From the NCBI GenBank assembly GCA_036571765.1, contig BROE01000020.1, forward strand, positions 4,577,992 to 4,641,991: a stretch of DNA of 64,000 nt. The letters run 5' to 3'. This document shows positions 24,995 to 36,100 of this stretch, in pieces. A model generated the notes under the pieces. The model was given only the letters and a program-made list of their open reading frames with translations, made no database searches and had not been told where the DNA came from. The position numbers and the translations under genes were made by a program. Origin of the DNA: Plecoglossus altivelis (lineage: Eukaryota > Chordata > Actinopteri > Osmeriformes > Plecoglossidae). Positions within the stretch are counted from its first letter, which is position 1. Each line of letters opens with the position of its first letter.

Positions 24995-27900
24995 ATGCTG
25001 TCTCATTTAGACCTAATCGGAACCATCCAGGATGACGATGATGTACCAGAAGATCCCGATTCAGAATCAGACAACGAAGATGTAAGTGTGAGATTTAGAT
25101 TTTTGAAAAGAGTCGGCTAGTAGCTAGCCTATTTAATAATGTCATGGGGTGTCCGTGTTATAGCTAAGTAGAAGATTGTCCACGCTTACCACAGTGGTAA
25201 CGAATTGTAATTTTCCAACCACGGTATTCGCATTGCCATTTAAACATATATCGAACAACTGATCCAGGATCCAGAGAATGTTGATGAATGCAGCTCCTAT
25301 CGTGACTCTTCCTCTCCATGTTGCAGGAGCAACCCATTGTCCTGAACAAGAAGCGAAAGGCTGCGCAGAAGGGCAGAGGTGCTGGAGACTTCAGTAGCGA
25401 GTTTGAGTTTGGAGAGAGAGATGGACTCTACAGTGAGGACTGGGCAATGGCTGATGTTATGGCTCAGCTGAAAAAGAGGGTATGCTGCTAGCCGTTCTAA
25501 GCAAATCTAACTAATCATGTTGTATACTCAGATGTTCTCAAGCTAATTGTCAGACAAGTGCTTAAAGAGTTTGCCTCCGGAGTTGTCCCCCCCCTTAGTT
25601 TCTCTCATCCCCAACCGAGTTTGTGACTTAGTCGGTAGAAGCATAACGAGATGCATGTAAGCAAGGACATATGCCAATCATCTGATTAACGTTGCCAAGG
25701 TGACATTGTGATGCTCTCTTGTGTCGCGCTGTAGAAAGCCCCCACCACGTTGGACGAGAAGATTGAGAAGGTTCGGAAGAAACGCAAAACCGAGGTAGGG
25801 GACATTGTCACTTGGGCGGATGTATCTGCTGTACTCACAGTCCTATGATTGACTGGGTTTATGTTGTGTTTTGCCTGAAACGCAAAGTGTCATCACTTTA
25901 CCTTCCTGTAAACAGGAAAAGGCTTTGACAGTCACTCAGACCACAGACGATAAGGTTCCTGATGAAGAGGAGGTGGAGGATGATGAAGAGGAGGAAGGGC
26001 AGGAAGGTGATGACGTGAAACCAGCCGTTGGAGATGCGAGCGAGGAGTCCGGCAATGACGATGATAATGATGACGACGAGGAGGAGGAGTTCACCTCCGG
26101 AGACGAGGAAGTTCTTACCAAAGCAGGTGTGTTTCACGCTGCACACAAGGCTGCCGATTCCTCCAGGGATGATTCATAGGGACAAGAGCGGCAGGATACT
26201 TCTCCTGGCTGATGTGATTCCATGTTCAACAGATACCCTGAGGGAGAAAACTAAACGAGGCAAGAAGAAGACTGGAGAGGAAGTGAGTGTGAAACAAGAC
26301 GTTGGAGCGCTTTGCTCGGCCTGCTCGCAGTATGTTTTTTAAGCTGTTCTCCCCTACGATACCTTTTCTCCCCTTCAGCCTCCTCAAGAGTTCTTCGAAG
26401 ACGCCTCCAGCTATGACGACAAGCTGATGTTTCAAGACATGAACCTCTCCAGGCCCATTCTAAAGGTAGCTTCCTATTTCACACACACCTTTTATCTTTT
26501 AAGAGTTTTCTTTAGTACCAAATTTGACTCATCATGAATGTTGCGTGTGTAAGGAATTAAATTGTGTTTGTGTGTGTGTGTGTGTCGTAGAAGGTCATTG
26601 AACGTAAGCTATACAGTGTCATGGAAATATGTACTGCTTGTGGTCAGCAGTGTAGCTATGTCTAATGGCCTATTTCCTGATTGTCTTTCTGCTTAATGTT
26701 AATGTCTGTCAACCCATATTCCCAGGCCATCACAGCCATGGGGTTCAAGCAGCCCACACCCATCCAGAAAGCCTGTGTACCTGTGGGCCTAATGGGCAAG
26801 GACATCTGTGCCTGCGCTGCCACTGGAACCGGTAAGGAAGACGCATGTATTTTCCTCCAAGTCGACCTTCTCGTCACGTGAACTCCCATTTCTCCCACCA
26901 GTTTTCTTTGTTCCTCCATGTTCTTCCTTCTCCTTTCAGGAAAGACGGCTGCGTTCATGCTGCCTGTGCTGGAAAGACTGATCTACAAACCCAGGCAGAA
27001 CCAGGTGACCAGGGTGCTGGTCCTGGTGCCCACCAGGGAGCTGGGCATCCAGGTTCACGCGGTGGCCCGCCAGCTGGCCCAGTTCACCAGCGTCACCACC
27101 TGCTTGGCCGTAGGTCAGTAGACCACCACAAGCTATGCCTCACGCTGTCCCTCAATGTGTGACATACATGTTGACGTAAGAGTCATGGACACAAAGTTAT
27201 TTGAACCTGCCTCACGATGACAGTCATCCTGGGCATTGAGTGAACCGCGGATGGTTGCTTGTCTTTCCCATAGGCGGCCTGGATCTCAAATCTCAGGAAG
27301 CAGCCTTGAGAGCCGGGCCTGACGTCCTCATCGCCACGCCTGGCCGACTGATCGACACCTGCACAATACACCTTCCTTCGAACTCAGCCAAATAGAGATC
27401 CTCTATTCCTTGGATGAGGCCGATCAGCGATACTTCCTGGTAGCCCTATATTAATTTCCCACTTAACATGTCAGTGGATGTCTAAATGACTGGTAGTAGA
27501 TTACTGGAATTGATCGAAGGAATTTTGATCACCCGCCTATTGCAGCGACTTTTAGAACTCGCTTATACTAGGGTTTGATACCCTGGCGACTAGGTCCGAC
27601 GTCTCAACCCATGAGGATCTAGCAGAACTTTGGTTGAAAAAGGTTGGAAAAATGTAGTTTTTAAATCTAATTACCGTGGCTCTGAATGAACCATTGGGAT
27701 GTTGACAGGTAAACATCGCTCTGGCCGTGCTGTGACTTAAACCATGCGGAATTTTTGTTGATGGTGTTGTTTGCGGAATGCTGGATGTAGTTTATTTTGA
27801 GGGTTAGGCAAATATATAAGAATTCATCCGTAGTGTGTGTGCCTACCAGAGACAGACCATGCTGTTCTCTGCCACCATGAGCGAAGAGGTAAGAATATGG

Positions 27901-30900
27901 CTCAGCTCGAGTTCCCTCTCCCCCCCCCGGCCCCCACCCCAACCTGTATACCGCAGGTTATTTTGTGTCTTTCCTGGACTTCGGGTTCTAGGTTGGGGCT
28001 GTGTTGTTGTCAGACTTAAGGCTGTCCTGGCTTCTCTGAAGGCCCCCCCATCTGTCTGAAGGCCCCTCCCCACCTGTCTGATAGGCCCTCACCCACCTGG
28101 TCGGAGAGGTTCCCCCCATCCTTGTCTGGAAGGCCCCCCCGACCCCTATCCACCTGTGTCTGAAGGTTCCTCCCCACCTGTGCTGTAGTCTCCCCCCACC
28201 TGTCTTGAAGGCCCCCCTCCCACGCCTCCACCGGTGCGGATAGGTCCTCGCTCTATCCTGTCTGAAGGTCCCCCTCACCTGTCTGAAGGTCCCCCCCCTC
28301 CCCTACCTCTCTGAGTGTGTCGTCTTGTCTGGTCTCGACTTCTAGGTGAAGGACCTGGCGTCCGTGTCGCTGAAGCAGCCCGTCAGGATCTTCGTGAACA
28401 GCAACACAGACGTGGCTCCGTACCTGCGGCAGGAGTTTGTTCGCATTCGTCCGGCTCGAGAGGGGGACAGGGAAGCCATTGTTGCAGGTGAGTTTGAGAG
28501 CAAGGCCACGTCTCCACGTCGACATGACAACATTAATCTCCTACGTGCTCCAGCATGACGGATTGCGATCCGGAACTGGGACCTCTTCATTTTGCGATGG
28601 CATGCCAGATGTGTGTTTACAAATCCCTGTTTGCCATTCTTAGTCAACATGCAGTCGTGCACACATGCCTCAAGTCTCTTAAGGAGTGTTGAGGAGTACC
28701 TCTTGGCAATCGTTTATGTGACACGTCGTTTAAACATTGAAGATTATGCTGTTGAAAAATATCTTTCTTACTTTATTAGTTTGTTTTTGTTTGTACAAAA
28801 TTAGATCTTGTCAGACAGTAGACAAACTAAGGTTGTCTCTCTCTGTGTGTGTGCCTGTCTGTGTGTGTGCCTGTCTGTGTGTGTGCCTGTCTGTGTGTGT
28901 GCCTGTCTGTGTGTGTGCCTGTCTGTGTGTGTGCCTGTCTATGTGTGTGCCTGTCTATGTGTGTGCCTGTCTGTGTGTGTGCCTGTCTGTGTGTGTGCCT
29001 GTATGTGTGTGTGCCTGTATGTGTGTGTGCCTGTATGTGCGCCCGCGCGCCAGCCCTCCTTACGCGGACATTCCAGGATCATGTGATGGTGTTCACCCAG
29101 ACTAAGAAGCAGGCTCACCGGATGCACATCCTGCTGGGCCTGATGGGACTGAAGGTGGGAGAGCTGCATGGGAACCTGTCCCAGACCCAACGACTGGAGA
29201 GCCTCAGGTAAAGTACACAAACACATATACACATACACAGAGACATACACACATGCATACAAATAAAATATATACATTTAGTCATTTACATACTGTTTTT
29301 CTCCCTCTCTCCGTCCCTTCCAGGCGGTTTAAGGATGAGCAGATTGATATCCTGGTAGCCACCGATGTGGCAGCCAGAGGACTGGATATTGATGGAGTCA
29401 AGACGGTAAGGAGCTTATCCAAGTTCTGCTATGTGTTAATAACCTGTGTCTCTTATCTCTCTGTGTGCTGTGGTCTGTGGGGACGTCAATGAAGAACAAA
29501 TGGATAATTACATCACAGTATCTGGCCAGAGCAGCGGAGTGACAAATTTTAAACAGACCAGCTAGGCTGGAGCTAGGGTTTGGTTAGTGTGTGTCACTCT
29601 TGTCAGAACGTCAGGTTCATTTCCAAATAAAAAGAGTGCCTTTTGTTTCCCTTTCCCTTTTTGTTTGTCCGGATTGTACCTGCAACGTAGAAATAGGTCA
29701 GTGCCTTTTGATGGCAGACCAGGAGGTTGCAGTTTCAAATCACCTCCCGTACGTCGCTCCAGACGCCAAAGGCAAAACGATCACATCAGACATAACATTC
29801 CCTCTCCTCCCCAGGTCATCAACTTCACCATGCCCAACACCGTGAAGCACTACGTCCACAGGGTGGGGCGCACGGCCCGCGCCGGCAAGGTCGGCCGTTC
29901 CGTCTCCCTGGTGGGGGAGACGGAGAGAAGAATGCTGAAAGACATCGTCAAGAAGGCCAAGACCCCCGTCAAGGCCCGCGTCCTGCCTCAAGGTGACCCC
30001 CACCCCCCTCCAGTACCCCCCCCTAGCCAGAGAGCTGTGACAGACACAGGATGCTTGAGGACCACACGGTGTCGTCGCCTCTCCTTCCATGTTTTCTGTT
30101 TTAATATGATGTGTGTCTGTCTGCGTATGTCGTGTCTCTCTCCCACCCCCGTAGATGTCATCCTGAAGTTTAGAGACTTGATTGAGAAGCTGGAGAAGGA
30201 TGTGTATGCGGTGATGCGGCTGGAGAGGGAAGAGAGAGAGATGTCTGCCTCCGAGGCCCAGGTAAGGACACCCTCTCCATACCATCTGTGTGTATGTGTG
30301 TAGATACTTCCATGGGTTTCAGCATACATAGAAAAGTCCATGGTTTGCTCTCATTTGTCTCTGTGCACGCGCTCGACAGATCAGCGTTGCCCAGAAGCGA
30401 CTCGCCCAGAACGCTGACGAGAGGGAACCCCAAAGGACCTGGTTCCAAACCCACGAGGAGCGCAAGAAAGAGCGCAGTGAGCTTTGGACCTGCATACACG
30501 CACGGCCTTAGACCCTACTTAGACAAGCTGTCTAACCTCTGTGTGCGTGTGCCTGTGTTTTTGTTTCTGTGTGTGACAGTGACCAAGGCTCTCCAGGACT
30601 TTGACCTAGCTCTGAGGGGAAAGAAGAAGAGAGAAAAGTTCATCAAGGAGGGCAAAAAGAAAGAGCTATCCGTAAGAACTCCACATGCTTGGTTGTTTAC
30701 GTAACTTGGATGGAACTGTCACTTTCACTTCCTTTTCTTGTTGCAAACTGGGGCACAAGTACCACATATCCTGTTATGAATACAGGTGTGGTCTCCTGTG
30801 GGTTTGAAGCACAAGCACAAACACACCCAGACACAGTTTGGGGATCATTCACCTGTAACAGGTGTCATTCCCTAGGCAGAGGACCGGGCCCAGTTTGAGA

Positions 30901-31397
30901 TGCTGAAGTCTCAGATGTACGCTGAACGAGCGGCCAAGAGAGACCGAAAGCCCAAACGTGCTCGAGCCATGCCCGAAGACGAACCCGTCCAGAAAGGTGA
31001 CCATGAGATCTCCGGTGCATGTCACCACCGCACCTCAGACGTTCCTCTCAGAACGCATCTTAACCCCCTCTCTTCTGTTTTTTTTCCCGTGGCGCTCAGC
31101 GACGAAACAGAAAGGCAATAAACCGTCCAAGAAGTCCGTGTTTGACAAGGAGCTCACCAACACCAGCAAGAAGGCCCTGAAGCAGTACAGAGCAGGGTGA
31201 GCAAGACTGCCGTGGGACGTCACATGACCTTGTCCTCTGGTTGGACGCAAAGATGCCAGTCTAGAGAAGGACCACCTGCATGTTGCTGCTGTCTCACTTG
31301 AGTTTTGTCCCTCTTTAGACCGTCCTTTGAGGACAAGAAGAGGCTGGGGATTCCCACTAACAAAAAGGGAGGCCGCTTCAAGTCTCAAGCCAAGTAA
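24995..31397 (+). CDS. ddx27: ATP-dependent RNA helicase DDX27
   Basis: DDX27 is a nucleolar DEAD-box helicase acting with the PeBoW complex in 47S pre-rRNA 3' end and 60S maturation. Exons: 24995-25081, 25327-25479, 25735-25794, 25916-26126, 26233-26282, 26379-26465, 26726-26831, 26940-27113, 27274-~27427, ~27776-27888, 28346-28487, 29054-29207, 29324-29405, 29815-29992, 30155-30261, 30380-30476, 30580-30671, 30876-30996, 31100-31196 and 31319-31397; about 774 residues. Seen: an acidic N-terminal region, Q motif (GFKQPTPIQ), motif I (ATGTGKT), PTRELG, TPGRL, SATMS, the motif V region (DVAARGLDI) and HRVGRTAR, then a basic tail. The DEAD codons are at 27413-27424 but out of frame: the exon loses a base at about 27356 and has further indels, and the next exon is garbled until about 27836. 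The start [11 protein letters not shown] aligns with human MLADLGLIGTI. Confidence 0.92.
27356..27840 (+). other. Corrupted stretch in ddx27 (DEAD exon, intron and next exon)
   Basis: Bases 27356-27427 encode the [25 protein letters not shown] region with several single-base insertions and deletions. Bases about 27776-27836 are a garbled form of the exon for MLDEYFEEQMKEIIRMC: GGATGCTGGATG and ATTCATCCGTA are recognisable but spaced wrongly. Both ends abut perfect coding sequence. I read this as low-quality sequence rather than a damaged gene. Confidence 0.75.
28020..28312 (+). repeat. Degenerate C-rich minisatellite in a ddx27 intron
   Basis: About ten imperfect units built on a CACCTGTCTGAAGGCCCCCC theme fill most of the intron between 27888 and 28346. 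Unit length varies, mainly in the C runs, which fits either real slippage or sequencing error next to the corrupted stretch. Confidence 0.75.
28844..29038 (+). repeat. 16-base tandem repeat (GTGTGTGTGCCTGTCT) abutting a ddx27 acceptor
   Basis: About twelve near-perfect 16-base units, with T to A variants in some, end 15 bases before the exon that starts at 29054. The repeat takes the place normally used for the branch point and polypyrimidine tract. Confidence 0.85.
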
Positions 31398-31482
31398 ATC
31401 AAATCAAAATGCATTAAGTGAAAAGAGACTCAATGATGTAGTCTTGCTTAGTTTTATCGACGGATGGCATTTTTCCTATGAT

Positions 31483-31488
31483 AATAAA
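31483..31488 (+). terminator. ddx27 polyadenylation signal
   Basis: AATAAA 86 bases after the ddx27 stop codon, in AT-rich sequence. Confidence 0.6.
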
Positions 31489-31499
31489 TTCATATCAAT

Positions 31500-32239
31500 T
31501 TGACCATCATTATATTATTTAATTCATACCGTTGCCATATGTCTGGCTATAATTCATTTACTTAACACTACATTGAAGTAGAATAAGGAGTATACGATCT
31601 ATGAATAGGAGTATGCTTACCGGGTTAGATGGCTGAAAGGCAGCAGAGCTAATCGCTAATTTGTTGGTTCTTTACCTTTGGATCCATGAGACAAATGTCG
31701 TTGATATTCTGAAAGAGAACTGGAGCCTTGAACAATCTAATAGTGTTTCTTTGTTTCAGATTCAGGAGAAAGTAAGCGCTGTGGCTGTTGACCCAGGATC
31801 TGCGGGTTCATCATCAGAACACAGGATAAATTATTCACGCAATTATTTTTATGAGATTGTCTCTAGACATGACATGGTGATGTTGTTGACACACCAAGCC
31901 CAAACCTGTATCACTATGTATCTAGCTCCGGTAACTACCTTGTGGTTTAATGCCTCATTTGGTGTTATCTGATACTACACACATTCAATGCTTGTGTAGC
32001 CCTGCTACACTTGTAAAGTTATCTTTTTAAAGAAGATTGAATTCGTATTCAGTGGCCTGGATTAGCTGAGCACATTATTGTATAACTGATCTATTCAGAG
32101 GTAAACGGTGTAATAATGTACTCAATAAAGATCCAGAAACTAAATCGTTGCTTTAATCTAGAGCTTTAAAGGTTTCTTGATCACTGACGCTTATTTGAAA
32201 CCTTACGAGATATTTCGCAATTGACATTCGGTTTACGGT
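31500..32239. other. Spacer between ddx27 and the znfx1 promoter
   Basis: About 750 bases of AT-rich sequence. Mammals carry the snoRNA host gene ZFAS1 beside ZNFX1; I looked for box C/D pairs here and did not find a convincing one. Confidence 0.4.
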
Positions 32240-32339
32240 AGTTTCCCTGTCACTCTGGCACAGTTGAAGTTTTGTTTGTCTCATCGTTAACAACGAAAAC
32301 GAAACTGCGTTTTGCCAAGCGGGCAGGGCCTATAAAAAG
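32240..32339 (+). promoter_or_regulatory. znfx1 core promoter with ISRE and TATA box
   Basis: A perfect interferon-stimulated response element, GAAAACGAAACT, lies at 32295-32306 (consensus GAAANNGAAACT). A TATA box, TATAAAAAG, follows at 32331-32339. A second, imperfect ISRE-like site on the other strand (AGTTTCCCTGTCAC, one mismatch in the second repeat) is at 32240-32253. The spacing predicts transcription from about 32360. ISGF3 (STAT1-STAT2-IRF9) and IRFs bind such elements. Confidence 0.8.
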
Positions 32340-32359
32340 CACATCGCGAGTCAGTCGTT

Positions 32360-32498
32360 CAAATCAGATGACCGAGGACAGACAACAAACAAGAAACTCG
32401 TTTCAGCATTGGGACTTTAAAACACATTCAGCAAGAGACATTATTTTGTCTGAAACGTATGCTACGATCACTCGAAAAACATTACTGTTGAGAAACAG
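32360..32498 (+). other. Predicted non-coding first exon of znfx1
   Basis: The region between the TATA box and the donor GAGAAACAG/GTATAG at 32498 is the likely 5' untranslated exon 1. It would splice to the acceptor TTATACAG at 33117, 30 bases before the start codon. The 5' end is estimated from the TATA position only. Confidence 0.5.
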
Positions 32499-33147
32499 GT
32501 ATAGTATATAAACTTCATTCTTACTGTTCATAATACATTTTAATATTGATTATAATTTGGCAGGGAATTTCATGTTTTCAGAAAGTTTGAATGAAACGTG
32601 TAAAAGATTGAAATGTTTCGTAGCATTTCTCTTGGTAGACTACCATTTAATCCACTTTATTCTACGATTATACGTTTGATCTAAGATATAGGAAACACCT
32701 TTCCAAAATCGCTTGCTTATTAAACCGCACCTTTTTATCCAATAAATCCTGTTGTTGAGATAAGAACTGCATGCTGTTTCCTCCCATGTGTAAAATGTAT
32801 TGCGCGTTTTAGTTTACCGTAGAATACTTTAATTATTAATAGGGATAGGCTATTGCATTTATACAAAAGAGTTATGACTGTAGCCTAATTATGAATAACG
32901 TAAATGGAAGTTCGACGGTGTCTCACACAACGTAATCCAATTTCTCGATAAATGAAACTGACGCAAGCACCAGCGCGCTGTGACATGTAGGGGCGCACTT
33001 GAACCAACTTCCAAACCGCAATCTTCCTCGGTACTATGGCAGTGCGTGTCTCTAAACTTGAAATGAATGTTCCCTATCAATAAAGGGTTATATATTTCAT
33101 TTGAAAGGTTTATACAGTACTTTTGGAATCCTGAAAGTGAGGAGACC

Positions 33148-36100
33148 ATGGACATCCCAGAAAAACAAAGGAGGAGAAGATCGAGGTCTAGGGGACAAAA
33201 GAGAGAAGACACTGGCCAGAGTGTGGACAGGGGAGGCCTTCATCCTGGAGGAAGAGGAAGGGGTGGTGGAAGAGTTTTGAGAGGACCGGGTCCACGGGCA
33301 GGGATTGGTGGAGACACTGGAGAGAGAGGGGCAGCAGGTGGAAGAGGGAGAGGACAGAGAGGTGAAGGGAGAGGGGAAAGAGGAGGGAGCAGAGGCGGGG
33401 AAAGAGGAGGGAGAGGAGGCGGTGAGAGAGGAGGATTAGGGAGAGGTGAAACGGCAGGCTGGAAAGGTGGCCGAGGGGAAGCAAGTGGAAGAGGGAGAGG
33501 ACAGAGAGGTGAATGGAGTGGGGAAAGAGGAGGGAAAAGAGGCGGTGAGAGAGGAGGATTAGGGAGAGGTGAAACGGCAGGCTGGGAAGGTGGCCGAGGG
33601 GGAGGAGGAGGAGAGAGGGGGAGAGGTAGAGGAAGAGGGAGGTCTACAGAAAATGGTTCCCCTAACACTTTTAGGCTGGGTTTTAAATCTTTAGAGCAGC
33701 TGTTGGGGAAAACGCCATCAGAGGTAGCCATCACCCTATCAACTGGCACTGCTCTGCAAGACCTACTGAACGAAAAAGACATGCGCCAGGACCTGGTGGA
33801 GCTTCTCTGTCAGGTCCTGTGCAAGGCCTTCCAGGCCAGAACTGACCGTAAGACTGTGCAACACCTGGCTGGAATAATCAAGAACTCCGGCTTCACCCGG
33901 ACCATCCTGCCCCACTATGTGGTAGGGATGGTGTCCGAGCCTAACCCTGCCAGGCGGCAGCAGTACCCCGATCAACTGGACCACATCCTAGCCCTTCTCT
34001 CCGAAGTTCTCAGCATCTTCCCCGCCAGCTCCGTTAAGGCCGTCTCCATGGTGGTGGCCCTGCTCGGAGCAACCATTAACGGGTTGCGGGCATCTGGCGT
34101 GAATGTTCACCCGCAGACAGAGGAGAACCTGGAGGGGCTGCAGGGCTTGGTGAAACACCTCCAGGAGAAGACCAGGGATGGCACCCTCCGCTCAGACAAA
34201 GACAGCTACTCCCTCCTGCCCGCCACGGAGGACACCCAAGCTGGGGAGCAGGACTTCAGGACCCTCTCTATATACCCCACTCCAGAGGAGTTCCACCTGG
34301 ACCAGAGGCCCCTACTCCCTCCCAACCTGATCTCCCAGCGCTACGCTAGCGGGATGGCCTACCTGGGCACGCACTTCCGGCTGCTCAGGGAGGACTTTGT
34401 CCGGCCTCTTCGTGAAGGCATACAGAAGCTGCTGCAGGAGCAGCAGGAGCAGGGTAGAGGAAACATCTCTTCGAAGAAGCACTTTGATGACATCAGAGTG
34501 TACTTTGACACGCGATTGGTGGTTCCTATGTGCACACATTCTGGAATAGCGTACAAAGTCCAGTTTGACTCACAGCCCCTCAAGGTATGTAAATGGAAAA
34601 AGATGAATCTTTCTTCCCTTTCCATTTCATGTAGAAAACGTTGAGGCTAATCTTGAATATATGGAGTGTGAAAGGTCAATCATTATAACATTTCTTTGCT
34701 ACTGTCAACAGTTTGTTCGCTGGCAGAATTCCAAGCGTCTTCTGTTTGGCTCCCTGGTATGCCTGTCAAGTGACAACTTTGACACCTTCCTGTTTGCCAC
34801 CGTGTCGGACCGTGACCCTGCAGAGCTGGAGAAGGGCTTTGTTCAGCTCATCTTCTGTGAGCAGAGCAGAGCTGCACTGGCAGTAATAGAGGTGACGTTC
34901 TCTTTATTTAGGATGATTATTGTGTTCTTTTGCATTCTATGCGACTAAATATGATTTCCAGTCCAGCCAGTCCATGAGTGGGGTACGACACTGAACCACT
35001 TTACGAACTGCCCGAAATGGATTTGGCCACGGAGCACATTTTTGCTGTCAGCTCAGTCTGGTCCTAGCTCTTCATTATTCTGTTCAGATGAACAACACCC
35101 CCTACTGTTCCACAGACAGATCAGGTGTTCCGCATGGTGGAGACCACAGCCTACTTTGAGGCCTACAAACATGTCCTGAAGGGTCTGCAGGAGGTGGAGG
35201 AAGAAGATCTGCCCTTTCAGAGGTGTGTGGCCATTTTGTGTTATCAACAGTAGTACTATTGTAAGCCAGTCAGTCAGTCCTGTAGATCGAACAATCCTTC
35301 AAGTGCCGGTATTCACAGGTTATAAACAATATATATATAACTGGTTGTTTATCACCTATGAGTACATAAATATACAGTATACAGTATACAGTATATATAT
35401 ATATAAACTGTATATATATATATATATATATTTATATATACTGTATATATATGCACATATACATGTATTTGAATACTGTCATGTTTGAATTGTAAACACA
35501 AGCTTCTCTGTGCTGCAGGTACTTAGTGGAGTGTAAGTTAGATGTGCACCCCCCGACCTACCTGCACGGGAATGATACCTACAACCTGGCAGAAATAGCA
35601 GCTCCCGAGTTCAAGAGCGACATCAAGCCCTTCCACACCTTGGACCCTGAGGCTTGGCCTCCTATGGAGCAGCTGGGACTGGATGAGAGCCAGATGGAGG
35701 CCCTGCAGATGTCCCTCACCCAGGAGCTGGTCATCATACAGGGCCCCCCTGGAACAGGTCAGTAGGCTGCAGCATCCAGGTTAAAACGAGGGTACCGCTC
35801 AGTGTCATTTTCAGAACAAAAGCGGGTGTGCTCAAGACTGCTCGTCAGAACGTTCGTTTTCTTTCCGTGCTGACCTTCTCAGGAAAGACCTACGTCGGTC
35901 TGAAGATTGCACAGGCCCTCTTGACCAATAGAAACGTGTGGAACAATGTCGGTGACCCATCCCCGATGCTCGTGGTGTGCTACACCAACCATGCTCTCGA
36001 CCAGTTCTTAGAGGGTAAGGATTCTTTACGGTCACCGACAACATGACAACTTGGGAGTATGGTATTGGATGATGCATTTCATAATCAGCACATTAAAGAC

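Noticed and set aside
28737..29211. Overlapping frames rich in Cys-Val ([10 protein letters not shown] pattern)
   Set aside because: They translate the 16-base tandem repeat in the ddx27 intron in three frames; no real cysteine-rich protein is present.
29680..29760. A tRNA-like B-box (GGTTGCAGTTTCAAATC) suggesting a SINE
   Set aside because: There is no matching A box, no poly-A or simple-repeat tail and no target-site duplication that I could see.
31500..33117. A ZFAS1-like snoRNA host beside znfx1
   Set aside because: I searched for box C (RTGATGA) and box D (CTGA) pairs at snoRNA spacing with flanking stems and found none that held up.
33240..33782. A 180-codon Pro/Ser/Leu-rich frame on the minus strand
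   Set aside because: It is the antisense of the RG-rich purine tract of znfx1 and mirrors its repeats.
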